Source: Tectiglobus sp965215755
GTDB taxonomy: Bacteria > Pseudomonadota > Alphaproteobacteria > Rhizobiales > Hyphomicrobiaceae
Assembly: GCA_965215755.1 (NCBI GenBank)
Contig: OZ244119.1
Coordinates: forward strand, 1,860,001 to 1,924,000
DNA length: 64,000 bases
Direction of reading: 5' to 3'
Under the pieces are notes generated by a model. That model saw nothing but the letters and a program-made list of their open reading frames with translations, was not told where the DNA came from and made no database searches. Below, one piece after another: positions 8,423-22,300 of this stretch (positions within the stretch are counted from its first letter, which is position 1; each line of letters begins with the position of its first letter). Made by a program: the position numbers and the translations under genes.

Positions 8423-10282
8423 ATGCGCTATCAGTTCATTGCACGTCTCGGCTTAGTAGCGGTCATCATGTATAGTCAGAGTGACTTGGTTCCAAACATC
8501 AATCCAATCAGCGTGACGCCTGCATTTGGGCAACAGCGGAATTGGAATGCCAAAGTTGAACCCGACATGCATCTTGGTGCTCCATCGCCTACAGACGGCT
8601 GGAGTACCGATGTTGAGATTGCCAACGCAGGACGCAAGCTTGAGCACGTCGCCGATGGTTTTGAAGACTTTGTGGAGCAAGTCATTTCCCATCGAACGCT
8701 TGCACGTACTCCAATTGTGGTTCGAGCGCGAGTGAGCCACAGCGAGCTCAATGGAGCTTGGTGGAGACAGAAAGTACGTTTGCCACTCGAGGGGCCCCGT
8801 CGGCGTGGCTCGGTAACGCTTCATCGCATGATCAATCGCGCCCTCAAACACTCCCACCAAATTGCAGTGTTCGGCCGCATTCCTGCGATTCGTGAGACTG
8901 GTGTAATCGAGGCTTGGGGGCGATACCGGCCGGAAGCATTTGCTGAGGCCAAGAAAGAGCACCGGAATGATCCGGCGAATAGCTTTTCCCAAGCTCGTGG
9001 GTTTGGGCGAGGAAAATTCACCGAGCGCGCTCTGGAATCTGGTATTCGCAGTCGCGTTCTGACTGGCGCCGAAGTCGTCTTGTCGCACAGAACGTCGCGT
9101 TATCGTTCGAATTTAACAGAGTACGACCCGCGCGAGCAAGGTCGCAACAAAACAAGCCTTACCCTTGTTCAGCCGTTGTTACGTGATGGCGGTATCCGAC
9201 ATGGCCGCCGCATTATTCGCGTCGCAGAGCTCGATAGTGAAGTTGCTATGCAGGAATTTGTTCGACAAGCTGAGCAGCACTTGCTCGAGATTGTTCGGGC
9301 CTACTGGAATATTTACCGCGCAAGGGCCGTCTACATGCAAAAGCGCCGTTTGGCGCAGTCGGCTTCTGAGTTGATTGATCGGTTACAGGCGCGTTCTGGG
9401 ATCGATGCTGACCCAGTCCAAGTCAGCCGTGTGACCGCCGCAGCGTCAACGCGCGCAACAGATCTTTTGAGGGCTCGCACAGCTATCAAGAACGCAGAGT
9501 TGCGCTTACTGTCATTGGTCAACGATCCTGCTTACGATCGCCAGCGGGCTGGTGAACTACTCTTGCGAGATCTGCCTCCCCATCACGCCATTCGCTTTAA
9601 TCGACGAGGGCTCCTTAGGAACGCCTTTCAGCAACGCCCCGAACTCCGTCAAGCTTTTGCCCAGTTCCGCGCTGCTCTTGTACGCGAAGGGATTTCTAGC
9701 AATGAAGCGCTTCCACAATTGGACCTGATACTGGAAGGAAATAGGCACTCCGGTTCTAATGAGCACTTGTTTAACCGGAGGGATGGCGATGGAAAGAAAT
9801 ACGGATATGCGGCAGGATTCCGGTTCTCAGTTCCTCTAGGCACCGATGAACGTCGCGCACGCTACCAACGGCGTCGCATTGAAACGCTGCAACAAGAGCA
9901 GCAGGTGCGTTCCGCGATTGAAACCGTTGCGCTGGAACTGGATGTATCAACCAATGAGATGCTCGTAGCTGAAGCTGAGCTTGGAGCACGCTTTAAGGCG
10001 CTGCAGTTTGCACGCGAAGAACTCAGCACAATTCGCTCAAGATGGCAGGCAGGCTCAAGCTCGACCAGCGGCCTCACAGTGCTTACGGCATTGTTGGACG
10101 CACAAGAGCGACTGCAAAAAGCAGAGGAAGCTTCTGTGGCCGCAGAAACAGCCTTAGCGGTTGCCCGAGAGAACCTCATTCGTGCCCGTGGCGGTTACCT
10201 TGAGCACCACAAGATTGAAATCGTGCCAGACGCCAGCTCCTCGGCTCGGAAGACTTACCGACTGGAACATAACCGACACTAA
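8423..10282 (+). CDS. TolC-family outer-membrane channel protein
   Basis: A 619-residue protein with an N-terminal hydrophobic signal-like segment (RLGLVAVIMYSQ). A long N-terminal extension of about 220 residues precedes the recognisable outer-membrane efflux protein repeats. First repeat: LVQPLLRDGGIRHGRRIIR, then a helix AYWNIYRARAVYMQKRRLAQ. Second repeat: FRFSVPLGTDERRARYQRRR, then LDVSTNEMLVAEAELGARFK. It would form the trimeric outer-membrane tunnel of the exporter. AAGGA at about 8407 precedes the ATG. The giant surface-protein gene starts 78 bp downstream, so the two are probably one operon. It is divergent from the M50/adaptor operon. Confidence 0.9.
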   Translation: MRYQFIARLGLVAVIMYSQSDLVPNINPISVTPAFGQQRNWNAKVEPDMHLGAPSPTDGWSTDVEIANAGRKLEHVADGFEDFVEQVISHRTLARTPIVVRARVSHSELNGAWWRQKVRLPLEGPRRRGSVTLHRMINRALKHSHQIAVFGRIPAIRETGVIEAWGRYRPEAFAEAKKEHRNDPANSFSQARGFGRGKFTERALESGIRSRVLTGAEVVLSHRTSRYRSNLTEYDPREQGRNKTSLTLVQPLLRDGGIRHGRRIIRVAELDSEVAMQEFVRQAEQHLLEIVRAYWNIYRARAVYMQKRRLAQSASELIDRLQARSGIDADPVQVSRVTAAASTRATDLLRARTAIKNAELRLLSLVNDPAYDRQRAGELLLRDLPPHHAIRFNRRGLLRNAFQQRPELRQAFAQFRAALVREGISSNEALPQLDLILEGNRHSGSNEHLFNRRDGDGKKYGYAAGFRFSVPLGTDERRARYQRRRIETLQQEQQVRSAIETVALELDVSTNEMLVAEAELGARFKALQFAREELSTIRSRWQAGSSSTSGLTVLTALLDAQERLQKAEEASVAAETALAVARENLIRARGGYLEHHKIEIVPDASSSARKTYRLEHNRH

Positions 10283-10360
10283 ACCTAAGCCCTAAACGAC
10301 CCTGATTTTTGTCATGAGTAACTAGCAGCTTTCTCGGCTAGTGAGTGGAGTAGAAAACTA

Positions 10361-13300
10361 ATGTTGTTGCGTAAACTCGACGTTCCGTTTGTGCGCCTTG
10401 AAGAACGCTTGTTGTTGACGGCTGAGCCGACGGCAACCATCGCTGGGCCAGCTGACGGTACGGCAGATCTTGGTGGACAGTTCCAAGCCACGATCACCTT
10501 TGACAATACGCACGCGTCCGATGTTGGGTACGGGCCGTACGTCGACCTCATCCTCCCATCTGGTATTGACGGAGATGATACACCACTCGACCAGTCGGAT
10601 GATGATGGTATCTCGTTCAATGGTGCGACATTCCTCGGTATACCACTAGTATCGACAGAAATCATCTTCGATGCTGCCGGAGAGGCTTTGCATCCTTATG
10701 CTGTCGACAACACTGGCTCACCACTAACGATCAATGGCACCCCAGGCGACACACTGGTCGTGCTGCAGCTTCCTTTTGGCTCCTTTGCCCCTGATCAAAC
10801 ACCGGCCGACATTGTTGTCGACTTGACGATGTCGGAGGATGCCGATCTCACACAACCACTCGATCTCACCGTCAATGGCGGCTTTCAATTCGGCGGCGAT
10901 GCGCTGGATAACCCTGGAGCAGATCCATCGATTGTTGGCTCATCAGCAACGACGCAAGTCGAGCCAATTGTCATGGATTTCGAGAAAATCTACATCGGCC
11001 CAGAGGATGAGACAGCAACTGGTCCGAACTACACACGCTTCTACGAGTTGCAGGTTGATATCGCGGATGGTCAGACCGTCGACAATGTCGTCATCGAAGA
11101 CTTTCTGCCGAACAATATTATTCCAATTGGGCATCAACTTGTAACAGGCACTCCTGGTTCCGTTGTCTTTAGCAATGGAACAGGTACGGCGACCAATGGT
11201 AACGTCTTCACAGCGGACTTTGGATCGATAACTGGCGCTGCCGGTCTGGATGCAGTCATTCGCATCGAATATTATGTCCCTGACGTTGATGCTGATGGCA
11301 ACAGAATTATCGATATCAATAGTGGTGATGACGCGACCGTTACGAATGACGGCCGAGCGACAGGCGACTTTGTCCCAAACGATTCACGCGACCCACTGAC
11401 AGCTTTAGTTGACGACGATCTTGCTATTGACCATACGCTTGAAGCAGCATCGATTGTTGTACAAAAGAGCTCAAGTCTTGATACTGACAACGCCGCTCCC
11501 GGTCTTAGTCCTGGCGATGTGATCGAATACACGCTCGAAATCCAGGTTTCAGACTACTTCGCTTTCGAGAACATCTTTCTAGATGATGTCATGTCAGACG
11601 GACAACGACTTGATCTGGCTCTGACTGGCAACCCCACTCTGACTTTGAACGAAGCTGGTCAAGCGCCAATCAATCTGACATTTACGCCTGGAGCCGCAAT
11701 TGGAGGTGCCGTTAACTTCTCGCATGTCGTGAACTCGCCCGGTACCGGCGAAACCTTCATGCGTTTCGATCTCTCAAAGGCATTGCGTGACAATGGCCAC
11801 GATGATCAGTTGGTTGGTGGTCTTGCGCAGAATCCGGCCAACAACCTTGGTGCAACAACAGCGACAATCACTTACTACACCGTCGTCCAAGACGCGTATA
11901 CTGACCAGTTTCCTTCTGGTGAGCAACAAGTTGGTCAAGGAGACCGACTATCAAACTCTGTTGATATCACGGGAGATGTTCTCAACAACGCTACACTGCT
12001 GCCTACCGGCCAGACAGAATCTGACGACAGCAACGAAGCGTTGCAGATTCAGACAGGTAGCGTGTCAAAATCCATCTATGCCATCAATGGCAATACTGGT
12101 TTTGGTGATCTCGATATTGCTGCCGGTGACGATGTTACGTTCCGTCTCCAGTACGCATTGCCACTGTCCTCAGTGGAGGATCTACGACTAGTGGATTTTC
12201 TTCCGCTTCCTGTTTTTGATGCAACATTGCCGGATCAAAGCTCCGCCGGTTTAACATTCAATGATATTTTATCAAACGCAGCTCCAGCCGCTGGTGAAGC
12301 CCATTTCCATACCAGTGATAGTTTTCGAGCTCTATTTGGTGCAACGCCAAACGTTACTGTAGATGCGACTTCCAATTCGCTGACTTTTGACTACGGCGAT
12401 CACGACAATGATCCTGAGCAAGCTTCAACTATCGACGTTCTCTTCACTGTCCGCGTTGCCGATGCTGATTTTGCCGACAACCTGCAGCTAACGAACCAAG
12501 TTACGGTCTTTGAGGGTAACACACAGAACGAAGCAACGTCTGACGATGGTATAATCCAGTTCACATATGAGCAGGCTGAACTTAGCATCACAAAAGGAGT
12601 TATTGCCTCTGACCATGCTGATGCTGTACTCGATTCTGCTGCGGGCCCAGTCAATTTTAGTTCGCCTGGCTCATCAGGCTACCGCGGTGATTCCTCATTC
12701 AACTCAACAGACTTGGCGGCTACACCTGTCAATGCCAACATCTCTGGCATCGATGCCGGAGATACTATTTCGTTCGCGATTGTCGTCGAAAATACCGGTA
12801 CGCTTGATCGCGGAGCGTTTGATGTTGTCATCCGTGATACTCTGCCAACTGGGTTTGCTATCCCTGGGACTGCAAGTGGTCTCAATCTTTCTGTAACCGA
12901 TGCGAATGGCGCTACAATCAATCACGTCGACGTTGGTGGTGGACTGTTTGATCCTGCAGGAGGCATCGAACTTGTCGACCCTAGTGCGACCCAAGGCTCA
13001 CTCGCTTCTTCGGAAGAAGGAGCTGCCGGAGCCAATATCGTTATTATAACCTATGACTTAATTGCGGAACAATCTGTCGAACCACAGCAAGTGCTAACGA
13101 ACATAGCAACCGTCACGAACTACGCGTCTCGCGAGGGCGGTACAGATCATGTTCCAGGCGATGATCTGTCTGATGACGCAACGGCCACCACTCTTGCACC
13201 AACGATCAGAAAAGACATCATCTCCACCAATCATGCCGGGACTAGCGGCACAGATGTCACGATTGGTGAAGAAGTCACTTACCACGTAACTGTCACACTC

Positions 13301-16300
13301 CCTGAGGGGACGACCGAAGACGTAGTCATCACCGATCTCATTCCAGTCAGCAACCCGGGCACATTGCAAATCATCAGCGCTAATGTCTTTGCCATTGATG
13401 GTGCTATTACTGGTTCTCCATTGAATGTCACCGACCCTGGAACAGGGCCGAACGGCGCAACATTCAACTTTGGCGACCTCGTCAACACAGATACGAACAA
13501 TGCAACGTCAGAAGAGATTGTTATTGAAGTCGTCGCACGTGTCGGCGCCGATAGCGGTCCCACTGCCGATGGCGTCACAAATGACGGCGACACGCTTGTT
13601 AACACGGGGCGTCTCAATTACACGGACGCAAACGACAATGCTCAGCAGATCGAGGGTACAGCGAGCATTGATGTCATTGAGCCAGATCTCAATATTAACA
13701 AAGTCGGCAATCCTGTGCTCGTCGACGGAAGTGATTTCGTCGACTACACGATCACAATCAACCATGACGCAGCCTCTAACGCCAATGCCTACGACATTGT
13801 CATCACAGACCTGTTGGCAGATGTCGACTTAACTCTTGTTGACGGCACTGTTGTGCTTGGCGGTTCTGCTGCTGGTAGTGCAACCATCACCGCTGGCAAC
13901 AGCGGTGAAGGAACAGTTGGTGTTACGGCAACGCAAATTGACCTCGGACAAACGCTGACAGTGAGCTTCCGTGCGCAAGTCGCACCTGACGTTGTTCCAG
14001 GTGACATTATTCCGAACACCGCAGACCTCAGCTACGATACATTGCCGACATCACTAGGTGGCTCAGAACCCGTCGATCGTGAGTATGGAGAGAGCGACAC
14101 GGAGGAAGTCACGGTCGTCGCGCCGGGTCTCACAAAGACTGTTCTCAATGCTACGGACACGATCTCCGAAACAGGCGATGGCGAACACACGAATGGTGTT
14201 GAAGACCTCGTCATTGGCGAGCAAATTACCTATGAAATCGTCATTACGGTTCCAGAAGGCGAATCCAATCTTATTTTGACTGACAACCTACCGTCATCGA
14301 ATGGAGTGCTCAGCTACGTTTCGCACACGATTTTACCGTATGGCAGCAATATTACTGCGGGTGCTCCAACGGTCCAGATTAACGATGCGGCGCTCTCTGA
14401 CGGCCACGATGATCAAATCATTTTTGATTTTGGTTCTGTCACTAACACTCCAGATGGCACGTCGAACGCCAGTGATCTTATCACTGTTCAAATCACAGCG
14501 CTTGTTGAGAATGTTGCTGCCAATCAAGATGGTGACCTACTAACGAACAATGCACGGCTCGACTACGACAATGGTTTTGTTACGGCGTCAGCTGATGTCG
14601 AGATCGTTGAGCCTGAGTTGCAGATTGACAAGGCGATCTCATCTCCGACGGCTGATGCAGGTGACATTCTCACCTATACACTGACGATTGATCACACGGG
14701 TGCCTCAACGGCGACAGCCTTCGACGTTGCAATCACCGACCTTCTGGCTGATCCGAACCTGCAGCTGGTTGGTGGCAGCGTCAATGTTACCGGTATTGCC
14801 TCAGCCTTCACGATCAACCCACAGGCTCCAGATGGCTTCATCGTCAACATCGATCAGGTTGACCAAGGTGAGACCCTTGTCATCACATACGATGCCCTTG
14901 TTCTCGACAGTGCCGTGTTCGGCGCTGAAGGCGATAACACCGCATCCGTTAACTGGGACTCCAATCCATCTGATGATCCATCGGATCCATCACGCTCACC
15001 GACAACACCACCAGAAGACAGTGAGACCGTTGTTTATGCGACACCAACCTTCGTCAAGTCGGTTCTGACTGGCAGCACGACGATTGCTGAGACTGGTTCT
15101 GCTGAGAATGATGCAGGTCTGGTTGATCTGGTGATTGGTGAAGAAGTCACCTTCGCACTGACAATCACTCTCCCTGAAGGTACGTCCGATATTACGCTGA
15201 CGGACAATCTGCCACCGGGCCTGACCTACGTCTCAAGTGTCATTGATACAATGAACGCCCAGGTCACGAGTTCCAACGGCTTTGTTCAAGGCTCCAATGC
15301 ACCAACGTCCTTCGGTCCCAACCAGGTTGTCTATGACTTCGGCACAATCGTCAACACCGGCAGCCCCAACGATGGAACTCAGCAGATCATTGTCCATGTG
15401 ACAGCTGTTGCCAATGAGCATGTCGGCAACGTCAACGATGCTGACCTCGTCAACGCTGCTCGGATGACATATACCTCAGAAGACCCTTCTGGGGCACCGA
15501 TCACCGTCAACCTCGATGACGACGCCACCGTCGAGATCGTTGAGCCTGAGTTGCAGATTGACAAGGCGATCTCATCTCCGACGGCTGATGCAGGTGACAT
15601 TCTCACCTATACACTGACGATTGATCACACGGGTGCCTCGACGGCGACAGCCTTCGACGTTGCAATCACCGACCTTCTGGCTGATCCGAACCTGCAGCTG
15701 GTTGGTGGCAGCGTCAATGTCACGGGCATTGCCTCCGCGTTCACGATCAACCCACAAGCCCCTGATGGCTTCATCGTCAACATCGATCAGGTTGACCAAG
15801 GTGAGACCCTTGTCATCACATACGATGCCCTTGTTCTCGACAGTGCCGTGTTCGGTGCGGAAGGCGATAACACCGCATCCGTTAACTGGGACTCCAACCC
15901 ATCTGATGATCCATCGGATCCATCACGCTCACCGACAACACCACCAGAAGACAGTGAGACCGTTGTTTATGCGACACCAACCTTCGTCAAGTCGGTTCTG
16001 ACTGGCAGCACGACGATTGCTGAGACTGGTTCTGCTGAGAATGATGCAGGTCTGGTTGATCTGGTGATTGGTGAAGAAGTCACCTTCGCGCTGACAATCA
16101 CTGTTCCTGAAGGTACGTCCGATATTACGCTGACGGACAATCTGCCACCGGGCCTGACCTACGTCTCAAGTGTCATTGACACAATGAACGCCCAGGTCAC
16201 GAGTTCCAACGGCTTTGTTCAAGGCTCCAATGCACCAACGTCCTTCGGTCCCAACCAGGTCGTCTATGACTTCGGCACAATCGTCAACACCGGTAGCCCC

Positions 16301-19300
16301 AACGATGGCACCCAGCAGATCATTGTCCATGTGACAGCTGTTGCCAATGAGCATGTCGGCAACGTCAACGATGCTGACCTCGTCAACGCTGCCCGTATGA
16401 CGTACACCTCAGAAGACCCTTCTGGGGCACCGATCACCGTCAACCTCGATGACGATGCAACGGTCGAGATCGTTGAGCCTGAACTACAGATTGACAAGGC
16501 GATCTCATCTCCGACGGCTGATGCAGGTGACATTCTCACCTATACGCTGACGATTGATCACACGGGTGCCTCGACGGCGACAGCCTTCGACGTTGCAATC
16601 ACCGACCTTCTGGCTGATCCGAACCTGCAGCTGGTTGGTGGCAGCGTCAATGTTACCGGTATTGCCTCAGCCTTCACGATCAACCCACAGGCTCCAGATG
16701 GCTTCATCGTCAACATCGATCAGGTTGACCAAGGTGAGACCCTTGTCATCACATACGATGCCCTTGTTCTCGACAGTGCCGTGTTCGGTGCGGAAGGCGA
16801 TAACACCGCATCCGTTAACTGGGACTCCAACCCATCTGATGATCCATCGGATCCATCACGCTCACCGACAACACCACCAGAAGACAGTGAGACCGTTGTT
16901 TATGCGACACCAACCTTCGTCAAGTCGGTTCTGACTGGCAGCACGACGATTGCTGAGACTGGTTCTGCTGAGAATGATGCAGGTCTGGTTGATCTGGTGA
17001 TTGGTGAAGAAGTCACCTTCGCGCTGACAATCACTGTTCCTGAAGGTACGTCCGATATTACGCTGACGGACAATCTGCCACCGGGCCTGACCTACGTCTC
17101 AAGTGTCATTGACACAATGAACGCCCAGGTCACGAGTTCCAACGGCTTTGTTCAAGGCTCCAATGCACCAACGTCCTTCGGTCCCAACCAGGTCGTCTAT
17201 GACTTCGGCACAATCGTCAACACCGGTAGCCCCAACGATGGCACCCAGCAGATCATTGTCCATGTGACAGCTGTTGCCAATGAGCATGTCGGCAACGTCA
17301 ACGATGCTGACCTCGTCAACGCTGCCCGTATGACGTACACCTCAGAAGACCCTTCTGGGGCACCGATCACCGTCAACCTCGATGACGATGCAACGGTCGA
17401 GATCGTTGAGCCTGAACTACAGATTGACAAGGCGATCTCATCTCCGACGGCTGATGCAGGTGACATTCTCACCTATACGCTGACGATTGATCACACGGGT
17501 GCCTCGACGGCGACAGCCTTCGACGTTGCAATCACCGACCTTCTGGCTGATCCGAACCTGCAGCTGGTTGGTGGCAGCGTCAATGTTACCGGTATTGCCT
17601 CAGCCTTCACGATCAACCCACAGGCTCCAGATGGCTTCATCGTCAACATCGATCAGGTTGACCAAGGTGAGACCCTTGTCATCACATACGATGCCCTTGT
17701 TCTCGACAGTGCCGTGTTCGGTGCGGAAGGCGATAACACCGCATCCGTTAACTGGGACTCCAACCCATCTGATGATCCATCGGATCCATCACGCTCACCG
17801 ACAACACCACCAGAAGACAGTGAGACCGTTGTTTATGCGACACCAACCTTCGTCAAGTCGGTTCTGACTGGCAGCACGACGATTGCTGAGACTGGTTCTG
17901 CTGAGAATGATGCAGGTCTGGTTGATCTGGTGATTGGTGAAGAAGTCACCTTCGCACTGACAATCACTCTCCCTGAAGGTACGTCCGATATTACGCTGAC
18001 GGACAATCTGCCACCGGGCCTGACCTACGTCTCAAGTGTCATTGACACAATGAACGCCCAGGTCACGAGTTCCAACGGCTTTGTTCAAGGCTCCAATGCA
18101 CCAACGTCCTTCGGTCCCAACCAGGTCGTCTATGACTTCGGCACAATCGTCAACACCGGTAGCCCCAACGATGGCACCCAGCAGATCATTGTCCATGTGA
18201 CAGCTGTTGCCAATGAGCATGTCGGCAACGTCAACGATGCTGACCTCGTCAACGCTGCCCGTATGACGTACACCTCAGAAGACCCTTCTGGGGCACCGAT
18301 CACCGTCAACCTCGATGACGATGCAACGGTCGAGATCGTTGAGCCTGAACTACAGATTGACAAGGCGATCTCATCTCCGACGGCTGATGCAGGTGACATT
18401 CTCACCTATACGCTGACGATTGATCACACGGGTGCCTCGACGGCGACAGCCTTCGACGTTGCAATCACCGACCTTCTGGCTGATCCGAACCTGCAGCTGG
18501 TTGGTGGCAGCGTCAATGTTACCGGTATTGCCTCAGCCTTCACGATCAACCCACAGGCTCCAGATGGCTTCATCGTCAACATCGATCAGGTTGACCAAGG
18601 TGAGACCCTTGTCATCACATACGATGCCCTTGTTCTCGACAGTGCCGTGTTCGGTGCGGAAGGCGATAACACCGCATCCGTTAACTGGGACTCCAACCCA
18701 TCTGATGATCCATCGGATCCATCACGCTCACCGACAACACCACCAGAAGACAGTGAGACCGTTGTTTATGCGACACCAACCTTCGTCAAGTCGGTTCTGA
18801 CTGGCAGCACGACGATTGCTGAGACTGGTTCTGCTGAGAATGATGCAGGTCTGGTTGATCTGGTGATTGGTGAAGAAGTCACCTTCGCACTGACAATCAC
18901 TCTCCCTGAAGGTACGTCCGATATCACGCTGACGGACAATCTGCCACCGGGCCTGACCTACGTCTCAAGTGTCATTGATACAATGAACGCCCAGGTCACG
19001 AGTTCCAACGGCTTTGTTCAAGGCTCCAATGCACCAACGTCCTTCGGTCCCAACCAGGTTGTCTATGACTTCGGCACAATCGTCAACACCGGCAGCCCCA
19101 ACGATGGAACTCAGCAGATCATTGTCCATGTGACAGCTGTTGCCAATGAGCATGTCGGCAACGTCAACGATGCTGACCTCGTCAACGCTGCTCGGATGAC
19201 ATATACCTCAGAAGACCCTTCTGGGGCACCGATCACCGTCAACCTCGATGACGACGCCACCGTCGAGATCGTTGAGCCTGAGTTGCAGATATCAAAGACA

Positions 19301-22300
19301 GCTTCCGCAGAAGCCTTCGAGCCGGGCGAGACAGTAACGTATACGATTGTTCTTGATCACACGGGTGCCTCGACAGCGACAGCTTTCGACATAGCAATCT
19401 CAGACTTGATCAACGACCCAGATCTTGATCTCGTAGCAGGATCAGTGACAGTTACCCATTCGTCATTGGGTAACCTCACATTGACGCCGGGCGTCGTAAC
19501 AAGTGGTAATAGTGGAGGCGACACTGACGTTGCTCTTGCACTATCGTCTCTTGATCAATCGGACATAGTCACCATCACCTATCAAGCGACTATCGACCCT
19601 GGTGCGACGCGGGGCGATAACTTCGAGAATTCGGTCGACGTCAACTGGGATTCGAATCCTAATCCTGGTCCCTCAAGCGGCGGCACAGACACAAGCACAG
19701 AGCAAGTCTTTGCTGCTCCATCGATTGTCAAGACCGTTCTCAGCACCAACGACTCTGATACCGGTAGCGGACAGTTTGATCCAAGCATAACAGATGTTTC
19801 CCTTGGTGAGACTGTGATCTACCAGCTGGAGATCACACTTCCAGAGATGTTGAATGAAAACCTAGTCATAACCGACTCGACCCCTGATGTTCCGGGCGTG
19901 TTGAATCTGATATCTGGCCGTGTCGTATCGATTGGTGCAGGCATGACTGGTTCATCAATCGCAGCCGGCTCCGTTATTGCGGCAACCGACACCGATGCTG
20001 ATCCTTACGGTGACCAAATCACTTTCAACTTTGGTGATATCACAAATCCATTCGATGGTTCTCTTGGTGCCGATGACGTGATCGTTATCGAAATCACGGC
20101 AGAAGTTCCCATCGAAGGCTCGAACATCGCTGACGTGGACATTGTTAACAATGCGAGCCTAACCGTTGATCTAGATGGACGAACGTTTAGCGATAACGAT
20201 AACGCTGTCGTCGAAGTCGTAGAACCGGTCTTGACGATCGACAAAGCGGCGAATGTGGTCTCAGCCGATGCCGGCGATATCGTGACCTATACCCTCACGA
20301 TTGATCACGATCCGACATCCTCCGCGGTCGCACGTGATGTGGTGATCATCGATCTACTTGGTGGCACGACCGACCATCTGGAGCTAGTGGGAGGCAGCGT
20401 GAATGTGTCAGGAACGGCCGCTTCTCCGTCTATCACATTTCCAACCGCCGATGGATTCCAGATTGATATCTCGCAAGTCGAGCTAAACGAGACGGTAACC
20501 GTCACTTATCAAGCCCGTCTTCTTGATACAGCGGTTTTGGGTACCAGTGCACCCAATACTGCCGATCTCTCTTGGGACGGGACAACGGGACCCGATGGAC
20601 GGACCGATACAGATGACGATGGCGCCTCAGTCAACGTTGATGCACCACTGTCATTTGACAAAGGGATCGTCGCAACCAGCTTGGCTGAAACCGGTACCCT
20701 CGCATATCCGGTTGACTTTGATGATGTCTCAATCGGGGAGACTGTGACCTATCATTTGACTGCCACCCTGGCTGAAGGCACGGACAACGTTGTTATCGAA
20801 GATCAACTGCCATTTACCAATGGCATCCTGAGTGTTGTGTCGTCTCGGGTTGTTTCGATTGGCTCGGACATCACAACACAATTCCTGAATGTTGGAGATG
20901 CTGGGACACCTAGTGACGCGCAGCTCGGCGATAGCCTTCAAGACCATGTCCGCTTCGACTTTGGAACAGTCGTCAACGTTGGTGACAACGATAGCGATGT
21001 TGGTGATCAAATTGTTGTCGAGATTGTTGCTCTAGTCGAGGATCTGACGCCCGAGAACGTTCGCGGAGATGTGCTGACAAACACTGGTACTTTGACAACA
21101 AACACCGGAGTCCTCACTGATACTGCCGATGTCGAGATTATCGAGCCTGAACTGTCGATCGCAAAATCAGTGAGTGCAACGGCTGCTAATGCTGGCGATA
21201 CAATCACTTATACACTGGTCGTCAGTCACGACGGCATCTCAAACGCACCTGCTTACGACCTCGTAGTTGAGGACCTGCTCTCCGATCCAGCGCTCAACTT
21301 GGTGCCGGCAAGCATTAATGTCAGTGGTGCAAGCGGCGGCTTCTCTCTCACTGGAGGACCCGGAGAAGTTCGCGTTGAGTTGCCACGACTTCTGGAATCT
21401 GAAACGGCAACCATTACTTTCGATGTTGTCATCGGCAACAATGCCGTGATCGGCACGGACCTGCCGAATACGGCGACGCTTGATTATGATAGCGCCAGCG
21501 GGCCAGGAGGACGTGACGGCTCTGATCAAGACGATGAAGATGTGCACGTGGACCCGACTATCATCGTCGGATCCGACCCAATCGAATTCAACAAAACGAT
21601 TGTCGCATCAAGCCTGATTGAGACAGGTACAGGCGCCTATCCATTGGATTATGACCAACTCGCCATCGGCGAGACGGTGACCTACCACCTGACTGCCGCT
21701 CTGGCAGAAGGCACCGATACGATCGTCATCGAAGATCAGCTGCCATTTACAAATGGCATTCTGAGTGTCGAATCCTCGCGTGTTGTCTCTTATGGAGCGA
21801 ACATCACGACACAGTTCCTCAATGTGGGGGACAGTGGCGTCGAGACGGATCAACAGCTCGGTGACGGTTTTAATGACAATGTGGTGTTCAACTTTGGGAC
21901 AGTTGTCAATGCTGGCGACAATGTTCGCGACGCAAATGACCTGATCGTGGTCGAAATTGTCGCGCGTGTTGTCGATGTACCAGAGAACACTGGTGGTGAC
22001 GTTCTGACAAACAACGCATCGCTAACGTCCAACACCGGCACGCTTAACGATACGGCGGATGTCGAGGTTGTTGAGCCTGAGGTTGTCGTTACAAAAACAG
22101 CTGCGAATAGCGCCTTGTTTGTGACTGAGACACAGACGTTCACGTTGTTCGTAGAAAACTCAGGCAACGGTCCTGCCTACAATGTTGAAATCGAGGACAC
22201 CTTGCCAGCCGGTATGACGCTGAATGGCATTCCAACAGTAACTGGAGGGCCAGCGGTAACCATCAACCCGCCAACAGGCAATGGTTTCTCGATCGACGTT

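Noticed and set aside
14688..19153. Recurring open frames of 62, 91 and 126 codons on both strands, spaced 933 bp apart
   Set aside because: They are alternative frames of the identical coding repeats of the giant gene and recur only because the DNA repeats. No ribosome sites or protein-like features.
14597..19261. A repeat array that might be taken for a CRISPR or satellite locus
   Set aside because: Units are 933 bp, in frame and part of one protein; there are no short repeats with unique spacers and no cas genes in the window.
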